DNA of 64,000 bases, taken from NCBI RefSeq assembly GCF_018918145.1, contig NZ_JAHLPX010000003.1:118783-182782 (forward strand), read 5' to 3'. Under the pieces are notes generated by a model. The model did no database searches and was not told where the DNA came from. It worked only from the letters and a program-made list of their open reading frames with translations. Below are positions 1 to 8,456 of the stretch, one piece after another. Each line of letters begins with the position of its first letter. Within the stretch, counting starts at the first letter, position 1. The stretch comes from Anaerotignum sp. MSJ-24. GTDB taxonomy: Bacteria; Bacillota; Clostridia; Lachnospirales; Anaerotignaceae. Made by a program: the position numbers and the translations under genes.

Positions 1-770
1 CTATCGCAAAAACAGGCCTTCAGGAAATACTTATACTTACAGGCGAAAGCCGAGTTAAATCAGATGTTCAGTACATAGGAAATGCCTGTAAAATAGCAAG
101 AAAGTATTTCAAAGTAATCGGACTTGAAATATATCCTGTAAATTCTGATGAATATGCTTATCTCCATGAATGCGGTGCGGATTATGTAACGGTATTCCAG
201 GAAACATATAATTCGGATAAGTATGAAACACTCCATCTTGCCGGACATAAAAGAATATTCCCTTATCGCCTTAATGCACAGGAAAGAGCACTTAAGGGCG
301 GCATGAGAGGCGTTGGATTTGCGGCACTTCTCGGTCTTGACGATTTCCGTAAGGACGCTTTTGCAACTGGCTACCATGCTTATCTTCTTCAGAGAAAATA
401 TCCTCATGCGGAAATAGCTTTCTCATGTCCGAGATTAAGACCTATCATAAATAACGACCGTATCAACCCTATGGACGTACATGAAAAACAGCTTTTGCAG
501 GTTGTCTGTGCGTATCGTCTGTTTATGCCCTTTGCAAGCATAACGGTATCTACAAGAGAATGCGAGCGAGTTCGTGATAACCTTGTAAATATTGCGGCAA
601 CAAAAATATCAGCAGGAGTAAGCACAGGAATAGGCAGTCATGTTGAGGACATAGAGGATAAGGGCGACGATCAGTTTGAAATATCCGACGGACGTTCCGT
701 TGATGAGGTTTATAATGCACTTGTCGATAACGGTTTACAGCCGGTAATGAGCGACTATATTTATGTATAA
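1..770 (+). CDS. thiH: 2-iminoacetate synthase ThiH, C-terminal part
   Basis: The open frame enters from the left edge and gives about 255 residues before TAA at 768-770. ThiH is a radical-SAM enzyme that cleaves tyrosine to dehydroglycine (2-iminoacetate) and p-cresol for the thiazole half of thiamine in anaerobes. The segments LTGESR, GLEIYPVNSDEY, HECGADYVTVFQETYN and RYPYR-like FPYRLNAQERA, followed by GMRGVGFAALLGL, are typical of the ThiH barrel and its C-terminal domain. The N-terminal CX3CX2C cluster motif lies outside the window. thiE follows 22 bases later, so this is the end of a thiamine operon. Confidence 0.93.
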   Translation, partial: IAKTGLQEILILTGESRVKSDVQYIGNACKIARKYFKVIGLEIYPVNSDEYAYLHECGADYVTVFQETYNSDKYETLHLAGHKRIFPYRLNAQERALKGGMRGVGFAALLGLDDFRKDAFATGYHAYLLQRKYPHAEIAFSCPRLRPIINNDRINPMDVHEKQLLQVVCAYRLFMPFASITVSTRECERVRDNLVNIAATKISAGVSTGIGSHVEDIEDKGDDQFEISDGRSVDEVYNALVDNGLQPVMSDYIYV

Positions 771-791
771 AGAATTGTAATGGGTGAGCTT

Positions 792-1364
792 ATGAGCCTT
801 AATCATAATGATGTTATTGCAGTGACAAACAGAAGCCTTTGCGAAAGACCGTTTTTGGAGCAGATAGAACGTGTATGCCGATTCAAGCCTAAGGCACTGA
901 TACTGCGTGAAAAGGATTTGCCGGAGAACGAGTATGAAAGGATTGCAAAACAGGTTATGGAAATATGCGGTAGATATGATTTGCTTTGTATATTGCATTC
1001 GTTTCCACAGACAGCGGTTAAGCTTAATTGCAAGGCGATTCATCTGCCATTGACGGTACTAAAAAAATCTGTTGATATGCTTGACAATTTTGATATTGTC
1101 GGAACTTCGGTTCATTCCGTTGAAGATGCACTTGAGGCACAAAGGCTCGGTGCTGATTATGTTACGGCAGGGCATATATATGAAACCGACTGCAAGAAAG
1201 GACTTCCTCCGAGAGGTTTGGAGTTTTTAAAAAATGTATGTGATTCGGTTGATATTCCGGTTTATGGCATAGGCGGAATAAAAATCAATGAAGAGCAGAT
1301 AGAAGAAGTAAAAAAATGCGGTGCATCTGGTGGCTGTATAATGTCCGGAATGATGCGACTGTAA
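792..1364 (+). CDS. thiE: Thiamine-phosphate synthase (ThiE/TenI family)
   Basis: 190-residue TIM-barrel protein of the ThiE/TenI family. ThiE joins hydroxymethylpyrimidine diphosphate and thiazole phosphate carboxylate to make thiamine phosphate. Visible family features are VTNR near the N terminus, LILREKDL, a strand ending in GTSVHSVEDA, GADYVTAGHIYETDCKKG and YGIGGIKINEEQI. An ATG at 780 is in frame, but the ATG at 792 has GGGTGAG six bases upstream and fits the family N terminus better. The terminal GASGGCIMSGMM replaces the more usual GA-DG-VAV motif, so TenI-like activity cannot be excluded. It sits directly behind thiH. Confidence 0.85.
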   Translation: MSLNHNDVIAVTNRSLCERPFLEQIERVCRFKPKALILREKDLPENEYERIAKQVMEICGRYDLLCILHSFPQTAVKLNCKAIHLPLTVLKKSVDMLDNFDIVGTSVHSVEDALEAQRLGADYVTAGHIYETDCKKGLPPRGLEFLKNVCDSVDIPVYGIGGIKINEEQIEEVKKCGASGGCIMSGMMRL

Positions 1365-1381
1365 ATAAAGGCTATTAATTC

Positions 1382-1420
1382 AAACAGGCTTTGCTGTATA
1401 TCGGCAAAGCCTGTTTAACA
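1382..1420. terminator. Bidirectional terminator between thiE and the PLP gene
   Basis: Perfect 13-bp inverted repeat (AAACAGGCTTTGC at 1382-1394, complement at 1404-1416) with an 8-9 base loop. T-rich and A-rich flanks make it usable on both strands. It separates two convergent genes. Confidence 0.85.
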
Positions 1421-1426
1421 TATATT

Positions 1427-2486
1427 CTATAAAATTTCTTGTAATACCTTTATTAAAGCTGTATTTTCATCATGCAAACGAATGGCTATACGGCAGTATT
1501 CTGAGCCTAATCCGTAAAATTTAGAACAGTCCCTTACTTTTATGCCTTTTTCGATAAGCCTCTGACAAATGTTTTTATACTCTGTTTTTAAAAGCAGAAA
1601 GTTTCCGTATGACGGATATACCTTAACAGGGAGTTTCTGCAATTCCGAAAGCAGATATTTGCGTTCTTCTGAAATTAGGCTGTAAGTATTCTGCATATAT
1701 GAGCAGTCCAAAAGTGCACATATTCCGGCAAGCTGTGCCGGTGTGGAAACCGCAAAGTCCTGACCGTATAACTTCATATCGGAAAGTAACTTAGAATTTC
1801 CGGAAATACAAAAACCGAGCCGGAATCCGGCTAAGGAATAGGTTTTTGTAAATGCGTCTATTACAATAATTTTATTGTTTTTAGAGGCAATAGCCTTAAT
1901 AGTGTATTTTTCCCAATCCGGAATAAATTCCATAAAGCATTCGTCCGTAACAAGAAATATATTTTTATCACAGCACAGCTTTATGATTTTTTTTCAAAAG
2001 CTGTGGTTCAACAAGCTGTCCTGTCGGATTATTGGGGTTGCATAAAAACAGTATATCGCAGTCCGATTGAACGACGGATAATATTCCTTCGTCCAATATA
2101 AAATTATTTTCCGCTTTTGTCATATAGTGCTGTACTTCACAGCCGACAAGCTCCAAAGCACGATTATATTCCTCAAAGGTAGGTTCTATTATAACAGCGT
2201 GCTTTGGTTTTAATGCAAATACCAGACGATACAGCAAATCGTCGGCCCCGTTTCCGCATAAAATTGTGTCTGCATTGACATTATATTTTTCCGCAAGACA
2301 TGAGGACAGATATTTGCAGTAAGGATCTGGATATACTCCTGTGATGTCTGCCGGATTTGAAAGCTGTTGCTTTACTGTGCCGGGAATTCCGAGCGGATTT
2401 ATATTGACGGAAAAATCAAGACAGCTTTCATCTGAATTTTCGGTTATTGTCTGCCATGAAGACGGCAGTTTTATTTTAGATTTCAT
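1427..2486 (-). pseudogene. Frameshifted CobD-like PLP decarboxylase/aminotransferase
   Basis: Two adjacent reading frames together make one fold-type I PLP enzyme of about 350 residues, close to threonine-phosphate decarboxylase (CobD, making the aminopropanol linker of cobalamin) or histidinol-phosphate aminotransferase. The N-terminal part (to about 1968) has LDFSVNINPLGIP, CGNGADDLLYRL and CNPNNPTG. The C-terminal part has VTDECFMEFIPDW, then KTYSLAGFRLGF, which holds the PLP lysine. The break lies at an A8 run on the coding strand (T8 at 1987-1994). Removing one A restores ...LLKKIIKLCCDKNIFLVTDECF. The start is probably the ATG at 2486; an upstream TTG at 2516 would overlap the preceding methyltransferase. 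Both genes share one direction and probably one transcript. CobD versus HisC-like identity is not settled. Confidence 0.8.
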
Positions 2487-2499
2487 TGGCTTTAATCTT

Positions 2500-3114
2500 T
2501 TATTTCTTTTTTGCAAAAATGCAAAGCCAGTGCTTTTCGGTATTGATATAGCATTTTATTTTATAAAATCCTGCTTTTTCCAAAGCGCTGTGGAGCTGAT
2601 CCTCGTTATATACGCTCATGCCTTCGATTATGTTTACCCATTTTTCGTCGGATTTGTTTTCACCGTCACTGCCGTTACATACCATAAATATGCCACCGTG
2701 CTTCAATACTCGGTTTACCTCAGTAAAACATTCCTCCAGCCCCGGCCAGAAATAAATTGTTTCAAATGCGGATACGCAGTCAAAAGTATTATCCGAAAAA
2801 GGCATTTCCGCAACATTTCCACGGAGTATTTCGCAACGGTTCCTTTTGATTGCCCATTTGTTTTTCTTTGATGATTCGTCAACGCTTACTTCCGAATAAT
2901 CAAGACCTGTTATATGGCTGTTTTTGCTTTTTCTTAACCAGGTTGCTATGTTTTTGCCGCCTCCGCAACCGATATCAAGAATGTTAAGATTATCTCTCAT
3001 GGAAAGCTTAGAAAATCCCCAGGTCGCTATGGGGCTGTGGCAGACATTCATAAGTCTAACCATTATTGTTCCGCCAAATCCGACCGGTTTGCGAGTGTTT
3101 TGATAAAATCCCAT
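2500..3114 (-). CDS. Class I SAM-dependent methyltransferase
   Basis: 204 residues with a standard Rossmann methyltransferase core. Motif I is NILDIGCGGGKN (about residues 44-55), an acidic residue follows in GLDYSEVSV, and motif IV is FDCVSAFETIYFWPGLEE, then VLKHGGIFMVCNG. The start ATG has CGGAGG seven bases upstream. The substrate is unknown. It is the first gene of a short leftward transcript that continues into the PLP enzyme, and it is divergent from a second methyltransferase plus ABC importer across a 254-base region with a symmetric operator. That arrangement suggests co-regulation of both arms. Confidence 0.88.
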   Translation of the reverse strand: MGFYQNTRKPVGFGGTIMVRLMNVCHSPIATWGFSKLSMRDNLNILDIGCGGGKNIATWLRKSKNSHITGLDYSEVSVDESSKKNKWAIKRNRCEILRGNVAEMPFSDNTFDCVSAFETIYFWPGLEECFTEVNRVLKHGGIFMVCNGSDGENKSDEKWVNIIEGMSVYNEDQLHSALEKAGFYKIKCYINTEKHWLCIFAKKK

Positions 3115-3146
3115 ATGTTTTTACCTCCGTTAGAATTAATATTTTC

Positions 3147-3230
3147 ATATTAACATATCATGTCAACAGCCACAACTGAAAATTTGCAAATTAAAATTAT
3201 GTTGACATGAAAATGCTTTTATGTTAATAT
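3147..3230. promoter_or_regulatory. Divergent promoter region with nested symmetric operator
   Basis: Rightward promoter: TTGACA at 3202-3207, 17-base spacer, TAATAT at 3225-3230. Leftward promoter: TTGACA (complement of 3161-3166), 17-base spacer, weaker AATATT at 3138-3143. The two promoter regions are mirror images. ATATTAACATA at 3147-3157 matches the complement at 3220-3230, and TCATGTCAAC at 3158-3167 matches the complement at 3201-3210. Such symmetry suggests a shared regulator, but no regulator gene is adjacent. Confidence 0.75.
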
Positions 3231-3290
3231 GTACAAAGAATGACAGTCAAGAAGGCTGCAAATGTACCATTTTATTTATTAGTGTATTAT

Positions 3291-3337
3291 AAACCATGAA
3301 GGTTATTGTATATTTTTATACCCTCATGGTTTTTTTA
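3291..3337 (+). terminator. Terminator-like hairpin inside the leader of the transporter operon
   Basis: AAACCATGA (3291-3299) pairs with TCATGGTTT (3324-3332), followed by a run of T to 3337. It lies between the promoter at 3202-3230 and the first gene at 3369, so it would stop the transcript unless overridden. An attenuator or riboswitch expression platform is possible. I recognise no known aptamer in the roughly 50 bases before it. Confidence 0.6.
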
Positions 3338-3368
3338 TTTGCAATTTTAAAGATGAAAGGGGATTTTT

Positions 3369-4046
3369 ATGGAAAACAGTGTTGAAAAGGTAATCGGCGA
3401 TTTTTGGGATAACTACTCATCTGAGTTTGATGGTGAACATGATACAGAAAACATAGATGTATGGAAAAAATATCTTGAGGAGATTTTGGGAGCTGATAAA
3501 AACAAGGTGGTACTCGACATGGGTGCGGGAACAGGCTTCCTTGCAAATATGACAGCAGAGCTTGGATATACATCAATAGGTGTTGATATTTCAAGAAAAA
3601 TGCTTGAATATGCAGTTGATCATGCTGATAAGAAAAAGGTATCGGCTGCTTATATGTACGGTAGCATACTTGATCTTCCTTTTATGGACAACACAGCGGA
3701 TTATGTTATAAACGCAAGAGTTTTATGGACTCTTGTTGAGCCGGATAAGGCTATAAAGGAATGGGCGAGAGTAATTAAGCCCGGCGGAAGCATCTTCTGC
3801 TTTAATCGAATGAAAGAAGACGAAGGAATTACGGTATACAAAAAAGATTTCTATGACAACAAAGAGGTAGACGATAAGCTTGTTGTGCAGGGTGCAAAAA
3901 TGGACGAGCTTAAAAACTTAATGGAACGAAACGGACTTGTCAACGTAAGAATTGAACAGCTTCCTGATACATATAAGGATGAAGCCTTAAAGGATATGGA
4001 CTGGTATCAGCCTTGGTTTGTTCTTGCGGCAGATAAACCATTATAA
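3369..4046 (+). CDS. Class I SAM-dependent methyltransferase heading ABC operon
   Basis: 225 residues. Motif I VVLDMGAGTGFLAN (about residues 45-58), the acidic end of strand 2 in GVDISRKMLEYA, and motif post-I SILDLPFMDNTADYVINARVLWTL are clear class I methyltransferase signatures; VIKPGGSIFCFNR follows. The start has GAAAGGGG eight bases upstream. The gene lies 30 bases before the solute-binding lipoprotein gene of a peptide/nickel-type importer and appears co-transcribed. That linkage suggests it modifies, or is controlled with, the imported compound. The substrate is unknown. Confidence 0.88.
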   Translation: MENSVEKVIGDFWDNYSSEFDGEHDTENIDVWKKYLEEILGADKNKVVLDMGAGTGFLANMTAELGYTSIGVDISRKMLEYAVDHADKKKVSAAYMYGSILDLPFMDNTADYVINARVLWTLVEPDKAIKEWARVIKPGGSIFCFNRMKEDEGITVYKKDFYDNKEVDDKLVVQGAKMDELKNLMERNGLVNVRIEQLPDTYKDEALKDMDWYQPWFVLAADKPL

Positions 4047-4076
4047 TAGTGTTTTTTTAATTAAAAGGAGGATATT

Positions 4077-5648
4077 ATGAAATTAAAGAAATATGTAGGC
4101 TTTATGCTTGCGGCAGTGCTTTGCGTATCTGCTCTTGCAGGTTGTTCAAGCTCATCAAAAAAAGAAACTGAGACAACTACAACAGAAACAGATGGAAAAA
4201 CACTTAGAATTGCTTTCCCTGATATGGTAACAACAACTGACCCGGCTAATGTAAGCTCGGCAACAATGCTTAAAGAGGTTGCCGGAGTATGTGAAACGCT
4301 TGTTTATGCTGACTCTGACTTTAAACTCCAGCCTATGCTTGCGACAGAATGGGAACAGACAGGCGATACTACATGGGAGTTCAAGCTCAGAGATGACGTT
4401 ACCTTCCATGACGGAACAAAATTCAATGCTGATGCGGTAAAATGGTGTCTTGAAAGAGAACGTGACGAAAACTCAGCCTTCAAAGGCTCAACATTTATTG
4501 ATTCGGTTGATGTTGTTGATGAATATACAATCAGAATAAATACAACACAGCCGACAACTGAGCTTCCTGCCGCACTTTCATATGTAGGCACAACAATAGT
4601 TGCACCGACCTCGGTTGATGAAAACGGCGATTTTGTTAAAGCAATAGGCACAGGATATTTTATGCAGACTGATTTTGATGTATCAAGCGGAAAATTTGTA
4701 TGTGAGAAATACGATGGCTATTGGGGCGATGTAAATACATCGGTTACTTCGAGAGTTATAATCTGTATGAAGGATTCAAGTGCGAGAAGCCTTGCTCTCC
4801 AGAACGGAGAGGTTGACATTGTTTCGGATATTCCGTTCAGTGACCTTGAAACACTTGCAAACTCAGAAAATATAAAGGTTTCTAAATTTAATACGGCAAG
4901 AACATATTTATATGAATACAACATGAATAAACCTGTTTTTCAGGACGAAAAGGTTAGAAAAGCGCTTATTTATGCAATAAATAAAGAAGAAATAGTAAAC
5001 GATGTTCTTCTTGGAGTCGGCGGAGTTCCCGAAGGTATGCTTATGAACGATATTCCTTGGGCAAACACAGATGTGGATACTTATGACTATGATCCCGATA
5101 AGGCTGTTGAACTTTTGGCAGAGGCAGGCTATACTGATACAGACGGTGACGGTTATCTTGATAAGGACGGCGAAAAGCTTTCACTCAGAATAATAACATT
5201 CACAAAAAGACCCGGCTGTCAGCTTATTGTACAGGCAACACAGGGTTATTTTGCAAACATAGGAATTGATACATCTGTTGAGGTTATGGAATGGACAGCT
5301 ATGGCGGAGGATGTTGCTTCCGGAAATTATGATATGGTGCTTAATTCGGTTGCATCATGCTATATGCCTTCACCGACATATTATCTTAACACGGTTTATG
5401 TAAACAGCGACAACGGTTATCATAACGATAAGGTTGATGAGCTTGTTGCCGAAAGCCTTGCGGTAAGCGATATGGATCAGAAATATGAGCTTTCCAAAGA
5501 AGCACAGGCTGTTGCACAGGAAGATGCCGGAATATATACGGTTGCACTTTACGGTGCGGTATTCGGATTAAGTGACAGAGTTACTAATTTTGATTACAAT
5601 GCGGCGGCACATGATTTCATTGTTCCTTACAACACTGATTTAGCATAA
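4077..5648 (+). CDS. ABC transporter substrate-binding lipoprotein (family 5)
   Basis: 523 residues, the usual size for a DppA/OppA/NikA-type binding protein. The N terminus has a basic-hydrophobic signal and the lipobox LAGC with lipidated Cys23, so it is membrane-anchored outside the cell. The family segments AFPDMVTTTDPAN, LVYADSDFKLQPMLATEWEQ, TTWEFKLRDDVTFHDG and VRKALIYAINKEEIV are clear. The ligand could be peptide, nickel or cobalt complex, or another small molecule; sequence alone does not say. It is followed by two permeases and two ATPases in one operon. RBS AGGAGG is at 4065-4071. Confidence 0.95.
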   Translation: MKLKKYVGFMLAAVLCVSALAGCSSSSKKETETTTTETDGKTLRIAFPDMVTTTDPANVSSATMLKEVAGVCETLVYADSDFKLQPMLATEWEQTGDTTWEFKLRDDVTFHDGTKFNADAVKWCLERERDENSAFKGSTFIDSVDVVDEYTIRINTTQPTTELPAALSYVGTTIVAPTSVDENGDFVKAIGTGYFMQTDFDVSSGKFVCEKYDGYWGDVNTSVTSRVIICMKDSSARSLALQNGEVDIVSDIPFSDLETLANSENIKVSKFNTARTYLYEYNMNKPVFQDEKVRKALIYAINKEEIVNDVLLGVGGVPEGMLMNDIPWANTDVDTYDYDPDKAVELLAEAGYTDTDGDGYLDKDGEKLSLRIITFTKRPGCQLIVQATQGYFANIGIDTSVEVMEWTAMAEDVASGNYDMVLNSVASCYMPSPTYYLNTVYVNSDNGYHNDKVDELVAESLAVSDMDQKYELSKEAQAVAQEDAGIYTVALYGAVFGLSDRVTNFDYNAAAHDFIVPYNTDLA

Positions 5649-5659
5649 GTTATTTAAGA

Positions 5660-5689
5660 TATACTCCGCATATTGTTATGCGGAGTATA
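5660..5689 (+). promoter_or_regulatory. Intercistronic hairpin after the binding-protein gene
   Basis: A 13-bp perfect stem (5660-5672 with 5677-5689) sits between the binding-protein and permease genes without a T run. Such hairpins commonly protect upstream mRNA from 3' exonucleases or partly terminate, giving more binding protein than permease. That role is inferred here. Confidence 0.6.
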
Positions 5690-5709
5690 TGTTATAAGAG
5701 GAAAATCAA

Positions 5710-6660
5710 ATGACAAAATATCTTATCAGACGAATATTAATGGTTGTCGGCGTCCTCTGGATGGTGTCAACTCTTACATATTTTACGGTACACGTTACAC
5801 CGGGAGATACTGCAACGGCGGTATTATATGAGCTTTACGGTGAAGATGCGGTAAATACAGAAAATCTCGAAAGAGTAAGGGAAAAATATGACCTTAACGA
5901 GTCTGTTTTTAAACAGTATGCAGAATGGGTTAAAAATGCCTTTACGGGAAATTTCGGAACAAGCTACCGTTATAATAAACCTGTCAGCTATATGATTGGC
6001 TTAAGACTGCCGAATACGCTTAAGCTTGGTATTACAGCATTCATTTTTTCGGTTTTAATAGCCATACCGTTGGGCGTTATTAGTGCCTTGCAACATAATA
6101 AGCTATTCGACCATATAAGTAGAATTTTTGTACTCATCACATCTTCATTCCCGGCGTTCTGGGTTGCAATAGTGCTAATTATTGTTTGCGCACTTAAGCT
6201 CAAGCTGTTTCCTGTAAGCGGAATGGACAGTCCTCAAAGTATAGTCCTTCCGGCACTTACTTTGTCATTGGGTATGATTGCTACAACGACAAGAATGATG
6301 AGAGCATCAATGCTTGATGTTATGAGTCAGGATTATATATGGGTTGCAAAGGCTAAGGGACTTACAAGAAACAAAATAATTGTCAGACATATATTAAGAA
6401 ATGCGATACCGCCCATTATTTCTGTTCTCGGTCTTCAGATTGGACATATACTCGGCGGTGCTGTCGTAATAGAAAATATTTTTTCATGGCCGGGTGTAGG
6501 CGGTCTGTTCATAGATGCCATAAATGCAAAGGATATGCCTATGATAGAAGGCTGTGTTCTTGTTATTGCATTTGGATATGCGGCTATTAATCTTGTTGTG
6601 GATATAATATATGCGGCAATCAATCCTGAAATCAGATATTCGGGGGAGGCTAAAAAATGA
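5710..6660 (+). CDS. ABC transporter permease, DppB/NikB type
   Basis: 316 residues. The N-terminal membrane helix carries the family pattern YLIRRILMVVGVLWMVSTLTYF, shown here only in part, with VTPGDTA after it. Several further membrane helices follow. The cytoplasmic EAA-like loop DYIWVAKAKGLTRNKIIVRHILRNA (about residues 213-237) docks the ATPases. The RBS AGAGGA is at 5697-5702. The gene overlaps the next permease by four bases (ATGA at 6657), which implies coupled translation. It forms the heterodimeric channel with that permease. Confidence 0.95.
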   Translation: MTKYLIRRILMVVGVLWMVSTLTYFTVHVTPGDTATAVLYELYGEDAVNTENLERVREKYDLNESVFKQYAEWVKNAFTGNFGTSYRYNKPVSYMIGLRLPNTLKLGITAFIFSVLIAIPLGVISALQHNKLFDHISRIFVLITSSFPAFWVAIVLIIVCALKLKLFPVSGMDSPQSIVLPALTLSLGMIATTTRMMRASMLDVMSQDYIWVAKAKGLTRNKIIVRHILRNAIPPIISVLGLQIGHILGGAVVIENIFSWPGVGGLFIDAINAKDMPMIEGCVLVIAFGYAAINLVVDIIYAAINPEIRYSGEAKK

Positions 6661-7493
6661 AAAGAGTAAACAGAAAAAACATAATACTTTATGTAGGTAT
6701 TGTTTTAACGGCTATACTTGTTGCTGTTGCTATTTTAGCCCCGTATATCATGCCTTATGATCCGACAAAGATGGAGATTTCGCAAAAGTTTATAAAGCCA
6801 TGTGCAGCACATATATTGGGAACAGATCATCTTGGAAGAGATATTTTAAGCCGTATTATTCTTGGCTCAAGAATTTCACTTATGACATCGGTAACGGCGA
6901 TATTTATAAGTGCATTCATAGGTACTATGTTAGGCATTATTTCCGGATATTTAGGCGGTGCTGTTGATACGATTATAATGCGTATCGTTGATGTTATGCT
7001 TGCCTTTCCTGCTATTGTTTTTGCACTTGCGTTATCAACATTTTTAGGCAAGGGACAGACAAATCTTCTTATCGCCATATGCTGTGTTCAGTGGACACGA
7101 TATGCCAGAGTTGCCAGAGGAGAAACGATTATGTTTAGAGACTCCGAATATATTCAGGCAGCAAGGGCAATAGGTAACTCGAAAACACAGATAATAAAAA
7201 ATTATGTATTTCCGGCTGTTATATCAAAGATAGTTATACTTATATCACTTGATATAGGTACTATAATATTGTATTGTGCATCGTTAAGCTTTCTTGGACT
7301 CGGAGCCCAGCCACCGTCACCGGACTGGGGCGTTATGATAAGCGAAGGCAAGGAATATATGCAGTATGCTCCGTGGGTTGCGATTGCTCCCGGTATTGCC
7401 ATAGCTTTTTCGGCACTTGCTTTTAATATGCTTGGCGACGGCCTCAGAGATTTACTTGACCCGAGAATGAAAGAAACTGTAAGGACGGAATAA
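6657..7493 (+). CDS. ABC transporter permease, DppC/NikC type
   Basis: 278 residues with an N-terminal helix, then the family segment ILGTDHLGRDILSRII, five more membrane helices and the coupling loop SEYIQAARAIGNSKTQII (about residues 164-181). It ends in LGDGLRDLLDPRM, the standard C terminus of DppC/OppC permeases. It partners the preceding permease; the ATPase gene begins two bases after its stop. It is full length and intact. Confidence 0.95.
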   Translation: MKRVNRKNIILYVGIVLTAILVAVAILAPYIMPYDPTKMEISQKFIKPCAAHILGTDHLGRDILSRIILGSRISLMTSVTAIFISAFIGTMLGIISGYLGGAVDTIIMRIVDVMLAFPAIVFALALSTFLGKGQTNLLIAICCVQWTRYARVARGETIMFRDSEYIQAARAIGNSKTQIIKNYVFPAVISKIVILISLDIGTIILYCASLSFLGLGAQPPSPDWGVMISEGKEYMQYAPWVAIAPGIAIAFSALAFNMLGDGLRDLLDPRMKETVRTE

Positions 7494-7495
7494 TT

Positions 7496-8455
7496 ATGAA
7501 ATTACTTGAAGTTAAAAATCTTAATGTAAGCTTTATGGTTGAAGATGAAAAGGTTCATGTTTTAAATGACGTTTCATTAGATATAAGTGAAAATGAAGTA
7601 CTGGCCGTAATAGGTGAAACCGGCTGTGGAAAAAGTGTTACAGGAAGCAGTATTTTAAGAATACTTCCGGAAAATGCAAATATTAGCGGTGAAATATATT
7701 ACAACGGAGAAAATATTCTTGAAATGCCTGAAGAAAAGTACAGACTTATGAGAGGAAAAGAGATAGCCTCTGTTCCTCAGAGTCCGTCAACCTCACTTGA
7801 TCCGCTTATGAAGGTCGGTGATCAGGTTGCAGAATGTATAACGGTAGGAAACAGGATAAACGGAAAAGAAAAAGCAACACTTAAGGGTGTTGTAAACGGA
7901 ATTTTTTCAAAGCTTAAGTTGCCGAGAGAAAATGAAATGTATGATAACTATCCCTGTGAGCTTTCCGGCGGTATGCGACAGAGAATTCTGCTTTCTATGG
8001 GGATAATAACAAGTCCTAATCTTCTTGTTGTTGATGAGCCTACAAAAGCAATCGACTGGGTGCTTAGAAAGGACATTGTTAAGGAGCTTAAAGCGCTTAA
8101 GGATGAAATGAAATGTGCCATGCTTTTTATAACTCACGATTTGGGTGCGGCAAGCATTATTGCCGACAGAATTGCGGTTATGTACAGCGGAGAGATAGTG
8201 GAAACAGGTCCGGCCGATGAGGTACTGAATAATCCAAAGCATCCTTACACAAAGGGCTTGATTTCAGCTATGCCGTCAAGAGGGCTGAATGTAATGGAAG
8301 GGTATATGCCGTCATTTACGGATACATTTGATACTTGCCGATTTTTTCCGAGATGTACGGAAAAAACGCATATGTGTGATACGCAGATACCAAAGTCTTT
8401 CAGCATAAACGAGCATCATACGGTTAAATGTAATATGTATTGCGGAGGTAACTGA
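7496..8455 (+). CDS. ABC transporter ATP-binding protein, DppD type
   Basis: 319 residues. Walker A is GETGCGKSV (about residues 40-48), Q-loop SVPQSPSTSLDPLM, signature LSGGMRQRI, and Walker B LLVVDEPTKAID with H-loop ITHDLG. The D-loop reads KAIDWVLRK where most family members have TALDVT, a small oddity. The C-terminal cysteine-containing segment (CRFFPRCTEKTHMC) is the oligopeptide/dipeptide HPY region. It drives import together with the ATPase that follows one base after its stop. Confidence 0.95.
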   Translation: MKLLEVKNLNVSFMVEDEKVHVLNDVSLDISENEVLAVIGETGCGKSVTGSSILRILPENANISGEIYYNGENILEMPEEKYRLMRGKEIASVPQSPSTSLDPLMKVGDQVAECITVGNRINGKEKATLKGVVNGIFSKLKLPRENEMYDNYPCELSGGMRQRILLSMGIITSPNLLVVDEPTKAIDWVLRKDIVKELKALKDEMKCAMLFITHDLGAASIIADRIAVMYSGEIVETGPADEVLNNPKHPYTKGLISAMPSRGLNVMEGYMPSFTDTFDTCRFFPRCTEKTHMCDTQIPKSFSINEHHTVKCNMYCGGN

Positions 8456-8456
8456 T

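Noticed and set aside
3147..3167. Leftward promoter TTGACA with TAATAT only 8 bases away
   Set aside because: The spacing is too short for sigma-A; the 17-base partner AATATT at 3138-3143 was preferred.
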